64,000 nucleotides of DNA from Bacteroidales bacterium (GTDB taxonomy: Bacteria; Bacteroidota; Bacteroidia; Bacteroidales; UBA932), in NCBI GenBank assembly GCA_017619675.1, contig JAFZRX010000004.1:62001-126000 (forward strand), in the 5' to 3' direction. Position numbers and translations under genes: made by a program. Within the stretch, counting starts at the first letter, position 1; every line of letters begins with the position of its first letter. This document shows positions 36,230 through 44,690 of this stretch, in pieces. Below the pieces are notes generated by a model, which saw only the letters and a program-made list of their open reading frames with translations, did not search any database and was not told the DNA's origin.

Positions 36230-37672
36230 ATGATTTACGACAAAGGATACTATCTTGACACGTTCCGCGTGACCGAGCCGGTGCTGGAGAACCTGATCCA
36301 GTGCGCGAGGCATTCCGGCGGCGACTACGCGGACCTCTTTTTTGAGAACACGGTCTATTCAGACCTCCTTCTCCGGGACGGCCAGGTGGCCTCCGGAGGC
36401 CTCCACACGGACTTCGGCGTGGGAATAAGGGTGCTGAAAGGAGAGAAGACCGGATATGCGTATACGGAAAGCACTGACCCGGAAGCGATGATGCAGGCCG
36501 CGAAGGCGGCCGCCACCATATCGCTTCAGGGGGGCGTGGGTGCGCCGGGCGCGCAGGCGTCCGCGGGACGCCACTGCGGCCGGCCCAACCCCGCGGCGGA
36601 CCGCTACCCCATGGAACAGGACTGGCGCGAGGCCAGGGCATCGGCATTCGTGCCTATGCTGGAGAAACTGCAGAAGTTGATAGAGCAGAAGGAGAGCCGT
36701 GTTATCAAGGTCATAGCAATGCTCAGTTCCCAGGTAAGCGACATCCTCATGTTCAACTCCTTTGGGGAACTGAAGTACGACACCAGGCCCATGGGCAGCA
36801 TCACGGTATCCGTCATCTTCAAGCAAGGGGATATAGTGGAGAACAAATCCGCCTCCCGGAGCTGGCGCACCGGAGCGGAGATGATAACAGACGCGCTGCT
36901 GGAAGAGATTGCGGATGAGGCAGTTGCAGACATCGACGCACGCTTCCAGGCCATTCGCCCAAAGGGCGGGAAGATGAGCGTGGTGATGGGCGCGGGGGCT
37001 TCGGGCATCCTGCTTCACGAGGCCATGGGACATGCCTTCGAGGCTGATTTCAACCGCAAGGGGCAGTCCGTATTCAGCGACAAGATGGGCAAGCGCATCT
37101 GCGGCAAGGGCATTACCATAGTGGACGACGGCACCATCCGCGGCAACCGCGGCTCCATCAATTTCGATGACGAACTGGTGGCCGGACAGCGCACTGCGAT
37201 GGTGGAGGACGGAGTGCTCACCTCCTACCTTCACGACCGCATCAGCGCTAATTATTACGGCGTGCCGCCCACGGGCAACGGCCGCCGCGAGTCCTTCCGC
37301 TACCACCCCATCCCCCGCATGCGCTGTACCTATATGGAAAGCGGCAATGCCAAGCCCCAGGACATTATAGCGTCAGTGAAGAAAGGCATATTCGTGGACC
37401 AGTTCTCCAACGGGCAGGTCAAGATAGGAGAAGGCGACTTCACCTTCTACGTAAAGAGTGGATACCTGATTGAAAACGGCCGCCTGGGGGCTCCGGTAAA
37501 GGATATCAACATAATTGGCAACGGCCCGGCCGCTCTTGCGGACATCCGCATGGTGGCGGACGACCTGATAATAGACCCGGGAACCTGGACCTGCGGGAAG
37601 GAGCAGAGCGTGCCGGTTTCCTGCGGCATCCCTACGGTACTTGTGGACAATCTGACAGTGGGAGGAGAATAG
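36230..37672 (+). CDS. tldD: TldD metalloprotease subunit
   Basis: 480 residues, the usual TldD length. The zinc site HExxxH is at H263-E264 in LLHEAMGHAFEAD. Other features are NRKGQSVFSDKMGKRI and the C-terminal region MVADDLIIDPGTWTCGK. TldD and TldE form a heterodimeric protease that trims unfolded leader peptides (microcin B17, modified peptides) and the CcdA antitoxin in E. coli. tldE starts 1 bp after the stop (TAGGATG), giving a coupled pair. A basic low-complexity stretch (about 101-125) differs from E. coli TldD. Confidence 0.94.
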   Translation: MIYDKGYYLDTFRVTEPVLENLIQCARHSGGDYADLFFENTVYSDLLLRDGQVASGGLHTDFGVGIRVLKGEKTGYAYTESTDPEAMMQAAKAAATISLQGGVGAPGAQASAGRHCGRPNPAADRYPMEQDWREARASAFVPMLEKLQKLIEQKESRVIKVIAMLSSQVSDILMFNSFGELKYDTRPMGSITVSVIFKQGDIVENKSASRSWRTGAEMITDALLEEIADEAVADIDARFQAIRPKGGKMSVVMGAGASGILLHEAMGHAFEADFNRKGQSVFSDKMGKRICGKGITIVDDGTIRGNRGSINFDDELVAGQRTAMVEDGVLTSYLHDRISANYYGVPPTGNGRRESFRYHPIPRMRCTYMESGNAKPQDIIASVKKGIFVDQFSNGQVKIGEGDFTFYVKSGYLIENGRLGAPVKDINIIGNGPAALADIRMVADDLIIDPGTWTCGKEQSVPVSCGIPTVLVDNLTVGGE

Positions 37673-37673
37673 G

Positions 37674-38996
37674 ATGATAGACAGCAAAGAGATAGCATTG
37701 ACGCGCAAATGCCTGGAATCCGCCCTGGAGAAAGGGGCGCAGAAGGTTCGCGTAACCCTGAACAAGAGCATAATGGACCTTGTGGGGACCCTGAACGGAG
37801 AACTGGACAAGACCAGCCACTGCCTTGACCGTTCCCTCTCTATCAGCCTGCTGGTGGACGGCCGCTACGGCAGTTTCTCCACCAACCGCATTGAGGATAC
37901 TGACAGTTTCCTGGACAAGGCCATTGACAAGGCAAGGATGCTTGCCGCCGATGAGTTCCGCACACTCCCCGCCCCTGAGCGCACTGCCAAGGACGCTGTG
38001 GAAGGCACCGAACTGGGCCTTTACGATCCGGGATATCCCAATACCGATGCGCAGAAACGCATCGAGACCGCCCTCAAGGCTTCCATCTTCAAGAGCGCCC
38101 CGGAGGGACTGATCTCTGAGGAGACGGAATATACGGAGAGCATCTCCGACACCCTGATCCTGGACTCCAACGGACTTTACTGCCGCCATACGGAAACCAG
38201 TTTCGACTACGGCGTGGAGATGACCGTAATGGACGGGCAGGGCAACAAGTTCAGCGGTTACTGGTGGGATTCTTCCCCATGGCGCAACAAGCTGGATACC
38301 AGCGTGATATGCCCTACCGCCCTGGAGCGCGCAAGGGCCCAGATAAACCCTCTGCCCCACCCGGGCGGGAAGACAAACCTGGTGCTGGATACGGAGGTGG
38401 CGTCCCGCGTCTTGAGCCCCGTGCTCAAAGCGCTCAGCGCCTATTCCATCCAGCAGAACAATTCGTTCCTGACCGGGAAACTGGGACAGAAAGTTTTCCC
38501 CGACGGGATGACCATAATTGACGACTGCCGTGTTCCGGGACAGAGCGGAAGCCGCCTCTTCGATTCCGAAGGCGTGGCCACCCGCACCATCCCCATCATA
38601 GAGAACGGCGTTGTGAAGCAGTATTTCGTGAATACCTATATGGCGGGCAAGATGGGAATGGAACCCAACATAGAGTCCGCCACCCGGCCCAGGGTAGTTC
38701 CCTGGCCCCGCGCCGGCCTCACCCGACAGGACATCCTTGAGATGTGCGGCAACGGCATACTTGTCACCGGCTTCAACGGGGGCAATTCCAACAGTTCCAC
38801 CGGGGATTTCTCCTACGGCATTGAAGGCTTTGCCTTTGAAAATGGAAAGATAACACATCCGGTAAGGGAGATGCTCATCACGGGCAATTTCCTGACCCTT
38901 TGGAACAACCTTATCGCTGCGGGAGAGGACGCGCGCAGCTGTATGTCAAAACTTATTCCTACCTTAGCGTTCTCAAACGTAGATTTTAGCGCATAA
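37674..38996 (+). CDS. tldE: TldE/PmbA family protease subunit
   Basis: 440 residues. It is homologous to TldD but lacks HExxxH, as expected for TldE/PmbA, the non-metal partner. Features are SLSISLLVDGRYGSFSTN near the start, GQKVFPDGMTIIDDCRVPGQ, and GNGILVTGFNGGNSNSSTGDFS, with the C-terminal EMLITGNFLTLWNNL. Together with TldD it should make a cytoplasmic chamber protease for short or unfolded peptides. No ribosomal-peptide precursor is evident in the surroundings. slyD follows after 6 bp. Confidence 0.93.
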   Translation: MIDSKEIALTRKCLESALEKGAQKVRVTLNKSIMDLVGTLNGELDKTSHCLDRSLSISLLVDGRYGSFSTNRIEDTDSFLDKAIDKARMLAADEFRTLPAPERTAKDAVEGTELGLYDPGYPNTDAQKRIETALKASIFKSAPEGLISEETEYTESISDTLILDSNGLYCRHTETSFDYGVEMTVMDGQGNKFSGYWWDSSPWRNKLDTSVICPTALERARAQINPLPHPGGKTNLVLDTEVASRVLSPVLKALSAYSIQQNNSFLTGKLGQKVFPDGMTIIDDCRVPGQSGSRLFDSEGVATRTIPIIENGVVKQYFVNTYMAGKMGMEPNIESATRPRVVPWPRAGLTRQDILEMCGNGILVTGFNGGNSNSSTGDFSYGIEGFAFENGKITHPVREMLITGNFLTLWNNLIAAGEDARSCMSKLIPTLAFSNVDFSA

Positions 38997-39002
38997 CACA
39001 AT

Positions 39003-39521
39003 ATGAAGATCCAGAAAGACCATGTAGTAGGCCTCGCCTACGAGCTTACAGTAGACGGAAACATCGTAGATTCAGCACCTGAAAACCAGCCCCTGGAGTA
39101 CATCCACGGCAACAATATGCTTATACCTCGTTTCGAGGAGGAAGTGGACGGCAAGGCCGCCGGAGAGGAGTTCGCGTTCACGCTCTCCCCTGCCGAAGGC
39201 TACGGCGAGCATGACCCAAGGATGCGCTTCGACATTCCAAAGGAGTCATTCGCGGTTGACGGAGTGGTACGCGAAGACCTGCTTGTAGTGGGCCGCGTAA
39301 TACCAATGCTCAACTCAGCCGGACAGGTATGCCACGCCCAGATAATTGAAGTTAAGGACAACGACGTGACGGTGGATTTCAACCACCCCATGGCGGGAAA
39401 GACCCTCAATTTCAAGGGCAAGGTGGTGTCAGTGCGTGAAGCGACTGAAGAGGAGCTGAAGCACGCCAGTCACCAGTGTGACTGCAGCGACGACTGCGGT
39501 TGCGGATGCCACCACAACTAG
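39003..39521 (+). CDS. slyD: SlyD-like FKBP-type peptidyl-prolyl isomerase
   Basis: 172 residues. The FKBP core is VVGLAYELTVDGNIVDSA, PLEYIHGNNMLIPRFEEEV and LSPAEGYGEHDP, with an insert-in-flap domain in the middle and VTVDFNHPMAGKTLNF at the end of the fold. The C-terminal tail is rich in Cys and His (HQCDCSDDCGCGCHHN), the metal-binding tail of SlyD, which can bind nickel or other metals. It acts as a cytoplasmic chaperone/prolyl isomerase. The last 4 bases overlap the convergent YkvA gene. Confidence 0.93.
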   Translation: MKIQKDHVVGLAYELTVDGNIVDSAPENQPLEYIHGNNMLIPRFEEEVDGKAAGEEFAFTLSPAEGYGEHDPRMRFDIPKESFAVDGVVREDLLVVGRVIPMLNSAGQVCHAQIIEVKDNDVTVDFNHPMAGKTLNFKGKVVSVREATEEELKHASHQCDCSDDCGCGCHHN

Positions 39522-39913
39522 GATTTGTTCTGATAGTCAGTGATGTCGAAGGTTTTGGGATCAACTTCCCCGAACCATTCATTGACCTTGTCCTGAGCCT
39601 TTGCCCGCACTTCCGGAGTGATGTTGCGGGCAATCTTGAATATGGCTATGGCCAGGCCGGCCACATCATCCGTATAACCGCCGGGCAGGAAATCCGGAAG
39701 CAGGTCTATGGGCAGGATAAGGTAGCCAAGGGCTCCGTAGATGATCATCTTGTCCTTCTTTGAGATTTTGGGGCTCTGCAGGGCGTAGTAGAGCACCAGG
39801 GCGTAATAGACAGCCTTGGCGCCAATCTTCTTAGCGTGTCTCTTTATCTTCTTCCAGAGTTTCTCGGCATTGTAGTATACCGTATACCTTTCAAGGTCCT
39901 TGGGTGCTTTCAT
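39518..39913 (-). CDS. YkvA/DUF1232 family protein
   Basis: 131 residues. The DUF1232 core is KAVYYALVLYYALQSPKISKKDKMIIYGALGYLILPIDLLPDFLPGGYTDDVAGL. It holds the family signature with a hydrophobic helix, PIDLiPD and the downstream D. The function of the family is unknown; it is small and possibly membrane-bound. The minus-strand -7 element TAACTTTG (39918-39925) ends 4 nt before the ATG, so a leaderless transcript is predicted. It is divergent from the GT2 gene and its 3' end overlaps slyD. Confidence 0.87.
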   Translation of the reverse strand: MKAPKDLERYTVYYNAEKLWKKIKRHAKKIGAKAVYYALVLYYALQSPKISKKDKMIIYGALGYLILPIDLLPDFLPGGYTDDVAGLAIAIFKIARNITPEVRAKAQDKVNEWFGEVDPKTFDITDYQNKS

Positions 39914-39917
39914 ATCG

Positions 39918-39944
39918 CAAAGTTATGAATTATTTATATATTTG
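39918..39944. promoter_or_regulatory. Divergent leaderless promoter pair (ykvA and GT2)
   Basis: Minus-strand TAACTTTG (39918-39925) ends 4 nt from the ykvA ATG. Plus-strand TATATTTG (39937-39944) ends 6 nt from the GT2 ATG at 39951. Both are exact TAnnTTTG matches, 11 bp apart. Confidence 0.6.
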
Positions 39945-39950
39945 TATGAT

Positions 39951-40937
39951 ATGAAAACCGCTGTCGTAATTCTAAACTGGAATACCAGGCAGTATCTGCA
40001 GCAGTTCCTTCCCGGGCTCATAGGGAGCGTAGAGGGAATGGACGCTGAGGTGATAGTGGCGGACAACGCATCAGAAGACTGTTCGCTGGACCTTGTCCGG
40101 GAACTGTCCCCCCAGGTGCGACGCATATCCCTGGACAGGAATTACGGCTTTACGGGAGGCTACAACCGCGCCCTGGCGCAGGTGGAAGCGGATTACTACG
40201 TGCTCATCAATTCGGACATAGAAGTCAGCGAGGGCTGGCTTGGCCCGCTGGAGGGGTGGATGGACAGCCACCCGGAATGCGGCGCCTGCGGCCCCAAGCT
40301 GCTGTCGTTCTACGACAGGGACCGCTTCGAGTACGCAGGCGCCGCCGGCGGCCTGATGGACCGCTGGGGCTACACCTACTGCCGCGGCAGGATAATGGGC
40401 CGCACGGCGAAGGACGTGGGGCAGTATGACTCCCCCGCCAACGTGATGTGGGTTACGGGAGCGTGCCTGATGGTCCGCAGCAGCCTTTGGAAGGAACTGG
40501 GGGGCCTGGACGACAGGTTCTTCGCCCATATGGAGGAGATTGACTTCTGCTGGAGGCTGCAGTTGAAGGGATACAAGGTGCAGGTAGTGCCCCAGAGCGT
40601 GGTTTATCACCTGGGAGGAGGCACGCTGCCGCAGAACTCTCCCTGGAAACTGAAGCTGAACTACCGCAACAACCTGCTCATGCTGGACAACAACCTTGCG
40701 CTTTGCAAGGGCAAGGCGAGGGCCGCCGCGGTGATTCGCTGGAGGATGTTCCTGGACCGCTGCTCGCAGTTCGTGTACAGGATCAGGGGGCAGAAGGATT
40801 ATGTGAAGGCGGTATCCGAGGCGCACGAGGAGTTCAGGCGGCTGCGCAGGCCGGCCGACGGCCGTTCAGGGCGCTGCCGCATAGACGGCTTAAGCGGCAG
40901 GATAATGTTCATTGAATATTTAAGGAAAAAGATATGA
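39951..40937 (+). CDS. Family 2 glycosyltransferase (WbbL/rhamnosyltransferase-like)
   Basis: 328 residues from ATG 39951. An earlier in-frame start would lie upstream of the promoter box. The GT2 (GT-A) fold starts AVVILNWNTRQYLQQFLPGL, with VIVADNASEDCS and the acidic motif LINSDIEV. The acceptor-side features GLDDRFFAHMEEIDFCWRL and VYHLGGGT are typical of O-antigen rhamnosyltransferases of the WbbL type. A C-terminal helix may touch the membrane. It probably adds a sugar to a surface polysaccharide, consistent with rfbA/rfbB nearby. The TGA overlaps the trkA ATG (ATGA). Confidence 0.9.
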   Translation: MKTAVVILNWNTRQYLQQFLPGLIGSVEGMDAEVIVADNASEDCSLDLVRELSPQVRRISLDRNYGFTGGYNRALAQVEADYYVLINSDIEVSEGWLGPLEGWMDSHPECGACGPKLLSFYDRDRFEYAGAAGGLMDRWGYTYCRGRIMGRTAKDVGQYDSPANVMWVTGACLMVRSSLWKELGGLDDRFFAHMEEIDFCWRLQLKGYKVQVVPQSVVYHLGGGTLPQNSPWKLKLNYRNNLLMLDNNLALCKGKARAAAVIRWRMFLDRCSQFVYRIRGQKDYVKAVSEAHEEFRRLRRPADGRSGRCRIDGLSGRIMFIEYLRKKI

Positions 40938-42295
40938 AAATAGTAATCGTAGGTGCAGGAGAGGTCGGTTCCCACCTGGCCAAGATGCTTGCCAGCGAAG
41001 GCAGCGAGATAACCGTCATAGACAATGACGCACAGCGCCTTGCAAAGGTCCTTACAGTAGCGGACGTAGCCACGGTACAGGGCAGCCCCACATCCATCAA
41101 CGTCCTCAGGGACGCAGGTGTGGGCGCGGCTGACCTGTTCGTTTCCGTGTATCCGTACACCACCCAGGAAGTGAACATCGTGAGCGCCATCCTGGCAAAG
41201 AACCTGGGCGCCAAGAAAGTCACCGTGCGCATCAACGACGAGGAATACCTCAACGCTGAGAACAAGGTCCTCTTCAAGGAAATGGGCATTGAACTGATGT
41301 TCTATCCGGAGAAGATCGCCGCCGACGAGATCGTCGACCAGCTGAAGCACTCGGCCGGATCGGAATCCCTGGATTTCGCCCACGGAAAGCTGCAGATTGC
41401 CGTTTTCCGTCTCGAGGACGAGTCCCCGCTGATGGACATGACCCTGGCGGAATTCGCCGCCATGGCGCAGGAGAACGACATCCAGTTCCGCGCTATCGCC
41501 ATAACCAGGAACGAGCGCACCATCATCCCCAAGTTCGACACCAAGTTCATGTACCACGACCTGGTCTTCACCATCGCAAAGCGCGAGGGCATCGCCCCCC
41601 TGATGAAGTACTTCGGCTGCCGCAAGGTGGACATTGACAAGGTCATGGTTTACGGCGGATCGGAGATCGGGGAACTGCTGGCAAAAGCGCTGCATGGCAA
41701 GATGTCAGTGGTGAAGATCATCGACAAGGACAAGAACCGCTGCATTGAGATGTCGGAAAGGCTTCCGGAGAGCATCCTGGTTTCCAACGGAGACGGCCGC
41801 AACCCGGACTTCCTCATCGACGAGTCCATCAAGGACTACGACGCCTTCGTGGCAGTCACTGAAAGTGACGAGACCAACATCCTCAGCTGCGTCATCGCCA
41901 AGAAACTTGGCATCAGCAGGACGATAGCGGAGGTTGAGAACATAGAGTACATCCACCTTGCGGAGGAAATGGGCGTGGACACCGTCATCAACAAGAAACT
42001 CATTACCGCGGGACGCATCTTCAAGTTCACCCTCAGCGGCAAGGCCCGCTTCGTGAAATACATGGGAGGAACTGACGCTGAGATCCTTGAATACACGGTA
42101 TCCCCCGGCAGTCCCATCACCAAGAAGCCGCTCAAGGAACTCAACTTCCCGGCTAACTCCATCATTGGCGGCGTGATCCGCGGAAGCGAGTCCATGATCG
42201 CGGTTGGAGACACCCAGATAGAGCCGTACGACCGCGTGGCGGTATTCACCCTGCCTGAATCAGTCGCGGAGGTTGACAAGTTCTTCAGGGCATAG
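40934..42295 (+). CDS. trkA: Trk-type potassium uptake regulatory protein TrkA
   Basis: 453 residues with two tandem RCK units. The first has GxGxxG in VIVGAGEVGSHLAKML and a second nucleotide-binding half begins near KVDIDKVMVYGGSEIGELLA; TrkA_C lobes follow each. It binds NAD(H)/ATP and gates the TrkH/TrkG potassium channel at the membrane; the channel gene is not in this window. Its start overlaps the GT2 stop by 4 bp. Confidence 0.94.
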   Translation: MKIVIVGAGEVGSHLAKMLASEGSEITVIDNDAQRLAKVLTVADVATVQGSPTSINVLRDAGVGAADLFVSVYPYTTQEVNIVSAILAKNLGAKKVTVRINDEEYLNAENKVLFKEMGIELMFYPEKIAADEIVDQLKHSAGSESLDFAHGKLQIAVFRLEDESPLMDMTLAEFAAMAQENDIQFRAIAITRNERTIIPKFDTKFMYHDLVFTIAKREGIAPLMKYFGCRKVDIDKVMVYGGSEIGELLAKALHGKMSVVKIIDKDKNRCIEMSERLPESILVSNGDGRNPDFLIDESIKDYDAFVAVTESDETNILSCVIAKKLGISRTIAEVENIEYIHLAEEMGVDTVINKKLITAGRIFKFTLSGKARFVKYMGGTDAEILEYTVSPGSPITKKPLKELNFPANSIIGGVIRGSESMIAVGDTQIEPYDRVAVFTLPESVAEVDKFFRA

Positions 42296-42307
42296 CCCTG
42301 CGGCGTC

Positions 42308-42363
42308 CTGCCACTTTGTCATATAATGCCGGATGGCAGATTCTTTGATGAACTGCTATCCGG
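42308..42363 (+). promoter_or_regulatory. Dyad/hairpin upstream of grpE-dnaJ with alternative pairing
   Basis: An 11-bp stem (42329-42339 with 42353-42363, one G-T pair, 13-nt loop) lies between trkA and grpE. Its left arm segment TGGCAG (42334-42339) can instead pair with CTGCCA at 42308-42313. There is no good U-run after it, so a simple terminator is unlikely. A near -7 sequence, TTAATTTG (42365-42372), follows directly, so this could be an operator upstream of a heat-shock promoter or a trkA 3' structure. Confidence 0.4.
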
Positions 42364-42387
42364 GTTAATTTGAAAAATACATATATC

Positions 42388-42951
42388 ATGGCCAATAACG
42401 AAGAGAAAATCGAAGAGATAACTGAAGAGAAATCAGTGAAGAAAGCCCCCAACGCAGCCCAGAAGAAGATTAAGGCTCTGGAAGAGGTACTTAAGAAGAC
42501 TAAAGAGGATCTGGACAAGTCAAAGGAAGAACTGGCAAAGTCCAAGGAAGACAGCCTCAAGCTCCTTGCGGAGTTCGAGACCTTCAGGCGCCGCAACGCG
42601 GAAGACAGGCTGAACCTCATAGGCACCGCATCGGCCGATGTCATCAAGGGACTCCTCCCTGTCCTGGACGATTGCGAGAGAGCCATGAAAATGCTGGAGA
42701 ATTCCGCTGACGAGGCCGCGAAGGAAGGCACCGCCCTCATCTACAGCAAGTTGATGGCATACCTCAAAGGCAAAGGCCTGGAGGTAATCGACGCCAAGGG
42801 CAAGGAGTTCGACACGGATTTCCACGAGGCCGTATCTCAGTTCCCAGCCCCGGAGGAGAAGGACAAGGGCATGGTGCTGGAAGTAGTCCAGACCGGTTAC
42901 ATCCTGAACGGCAAGGTCATAAGATATGCTAAAGTGGTAGTTGGAGCATAA
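42388..42951 (+). CDS. grpE: GrpE nucleotide exchange factor
   Basis: 187 residues from ATG 42388, giving MANNEEKIEEITEEK; a TTG slightly upstream is less likely. The long N-terminal coiled coil (about 10-70) is followed by LLAEFETFRRRNAEDR and LPVLDDCERAMK. The C-terminal beta-wing has MVLEVVQTGYILNGKVIRYAKVVV, typical of GrpE. It releases ADP from DnaK in protein folding and heat-shock response. It lies 3 bp before dnaJ; dnaK itself is not in the window. Confidence 0.96.
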   Translation: MANNEEKIEEITEEKSVKKAPNAAQKKIKALEEVLKKTKEDLDKSKEELAKSKEDSLKLLAEFETFRRRNAEDRLNLIGTASADVIKGLLPVLDDCERAMKMLENSADEAAKEGTALIYSKLMAYLKGKGLEVIDAKGKEFDTDFHEAVSQFPAPEEKDKGMVLEVVQTGYILNGKVIRYAKVVVGA

Positions 42952-42954
42952 ACA

Positions 42955-44133
42955 ATGGCAGAAAAGAGAGATTACTACGAGGTCCTTGGCATAAACAAGC
43001 AGGCTTCGGCAGACGAAATAAAGAGCGCGTACCGCAAGGCCGCCATCAAATGGCACCCTGACAAATGGGTCGAAGGCACGGAGCAGGAAAAGAAAACCGC
43101 GGAGGAAAAGTTCAAGGAAGCCTCCGAGGCCTACTCCGTATTGAGCGACCCTGACAAGAGGGCCAAGTACGACCAGTTCGGATTCGCGGGCGTGGACGGG
43201 GCCGGAGGAGGCTTTGACTTCAGCCAGGGCTTCGGCAACCTCAACGACATCCTCAACAACCTGTTCGGAGGGGCCTTCGGCGGATTCGGAGGATTTGGCG
43301 GATTCGGAGGATTTGGCGGGAACGGCGGGAGCGCGCAGCGCACCTACCGCGGCCGCGACATCCGCACCCGCGTGAAGCTCACGCTGGAGGAGATGGCCCG
43401 CGGCGCGGAGAAGGAAGTGAGCATAGAGCGCAATCGCCCCTGCCCCGAGTGCGGAGGCAAAGGTACCAAGAACGCATCGGACGTAAAGACATGCCCCACC
43501 TGCAAGGGTTCAGGACAGGTACAGCACGTGTCCAACACCCTGTTCGGGCGCACAATGACATACACCACATGCCCCCAGTGCAACGGAGAGGGCAAGATAG
43601 TCTCCAACCCCTGCCGCCACTGCGGCGGAACGGGACTTGTGCGCAAGCGCGAGACCGTAAAGGTAACCATCCCCGCTGGAGTGGAGGACGGAATGCAGCT
43701 CTCGATACGCTCAGAAGGTCATTCAGCCCCTCACAACGGCACCAACGGAGACCTCCTGGTGATTGTGGAGGCCATCGAGCACCAGTACCTCAAGCGCGAC
43801 GGCAACAACCTGTACTACACAGCCCTCATATCCGCAATGGACGCCATGCTTGGAACAAGCATCAGCGTTCCTACCCTTGACGGCAGCGAGAACCTCAAGA
43901 TAGACGCAGGCACACAGTCAGGCACCATTGTCCGCCTGAAGGGAAAGGGAATGCCTTCCCTGAACGGCTACGGCAAAGGCGACCAGTACGTGAAAATCCT
44001 TGTCTGGATGCCCCGCAAACTTTCCCGCTCAGAACGGGAAAAACTGGAGGAGATGCGCTCCAGCAACTCCTTCAAGCCGGATCTCTCACGGGAGGACAAG
44101 GCCTGGTACGACAAAGAAAAAAATATCTTCTAA
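42955..44133 (+). CDS. dnaJ: DnaJ chaperone (type I Hsp40)
   Basis: 392 residues. The J domain has the HPD motif in IKWHPDKW. A G/F-rich linker with repeated GGFGGF follows, then four zinc-finger CxxCxGxG repeats (CPECGGKG, CPTCKGSG, CPQCNGEG, CRHCGGTG) and the C-terminal peptide-binding domains. It delivers unfolded proteins to DnaK and stimulates its ATPase. The G/F linker is encoded by an 18-bp perfect tandem repeat. The gene follows grpE after 3 bp. Confidence 0.97.
   Translation: MAEKRDYYEVLGINKQASADEIKSAYRKAAIKWHPDKWVEGTEQEKKTAEEKFKEASEAYSVLSDPDKRAKYDQFGFAGVDGAGGGFDFSQGFGNLNDILNNLFGGAFGGFGGFGGFGGFGGNGGSAQRTYRGRDIRTRVKLTLEEMARGAEKEVSIERNRPCPECGGKGTKNASDVKTCPTCKGSGQVQHVSNTLFGRTMTYTTCPQCNGEGKIVSNPCRHCGGTGLVRKRETVKVTIPAGVEDGMQLSIRSEGHSAPHNGTNGDLLVIVEAIEHQYLKRDGNNLYYTALISAMDAMLGTSISVPTLDGSENLKIDAGTQSGTIVRLKGKGMPSLNGYGKGDQYVKILVWMPRKLSRSEREKLEEMRSSNSFKPDLSREDKAWYDKEKNIF
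43279..43314 (+). repeat. Perfect 18-bp tandem repeat inside dnaJ
   Basis: The 18-nt unit GGCGGATTCGGAGGATTT is present twice in a row (43279-43296 and 43297-43314). Each unit encodes six residues of the G/F linker, so gain or loss by slippage would stay in frame. Confidence 0.85.
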
Positions 44134-44159
44134 TTGTTTGCAGGCTAAAAATTTATTTT

Positions 44160-44167
44160 TACCTTTG
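44160..44167 (+). promoter_or_regulatory. -7 element for rplS
   Basis: TACCTTTG matches TAnnTTTG. It leaves a leader of about 63 nt before the rplS ATG, in which a weak 5-bp stem (44180-44184 with 44208-44212) can form; an autoregulatory L19 leader is possible but not shown. Confidence 0.55.
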
Positions 44168-44235
44168 CAGTCCATTTCAGCAGCCTCTCTTTGAACGGGT
44201 CAATGACGCTGCACTTTTAGAGCAAACGAGCAATT

Positions 44236-44610
44236 ATGGATTTGATTAAAGTTGTAGAGCAGTCTTTCGCAAACGAGAAAGTTGCCTCATACCCAGATTT
44301 CAAGGCCGGTGACACTATCACCGTTACCTCAAAAATCAAAGAAGGTGACAAGTTCCGCCTCCAGAACTTCAGGGGAACCGTCATCCAGATCAGCGGTGCT
44401 ACACCTTACACCCGCACATTCACCGTGCGCAAGGTTTCAGGCGGTATCGGAGTAGAGAAGATCTTCCCTTACCAGTCCCCCAGCATCGAGAAGATTGAGA
44501 TCAACAAATACGGCAAGGTTCGCCGCGCACGCATATTCTACCTCCGCGACCTCTCTGGTAAGAAGGCCCGCATCAAGGAGAAGAAATTCGTCGCCAAGAA
44601 GGCCGAATAA
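44236..44610 (+). CDS. rplS: 50S ribosomal protein L19
   Basis: 124 residues. L19 features are FKAGDTITVTSKIKEGDKFR near the N-terminus, FRGTVIQISG, FTVRKVSGGIGVEKIFPYQSP and the basic tail YGKVRRARIFYLR. The C-terminal extension, ARIKEKKFVAKKAE, is common in Bacteroidota. It sits at the 30S-50S interface of the ribosome. tRNA-Arg follows after 6 bp and probably shares the transcript. Confidence 0.97.
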   Translation: MDLIKVVEQSFANEKVASYPDFKAGDTITVTSKIKEGDKFRLQNFRGTVIQISGATPYTRTFTVRKVSGGIGVEKIFPYQSPSIEKIEINKYGKVRRARIFYLRDLSGKKARIKEKKFVAKKAE

Positions 44611-44616
44611 TCTATT

Positions 44617-44690
44617 GGCTCCTTAGCTCAACTGAATAGAGCATCTGACTACGGATCAGAAGGTTACAGGTTTGAATCCTGTAGGAGTCA
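44617..44690 (+). tRNA. tRNA-Arg (anticodon ACG)
   Basis: A 74-nt cloverleaf. The acceptor stem is GGCTCCT/AGGAGTC with one G-T pair and discriminator A. The D arm is GCTC-GAGC with a 9-nt loop. The anticodon stem is TCTGA/TCAGA, with loop CTACGGA giving anticodon ACG (to be edited to inosine). The T loop is TTTGAAT. CCA is not encoded. The 3' seven bases are part of a 24-bp palindrome. Confidence 0.95.
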
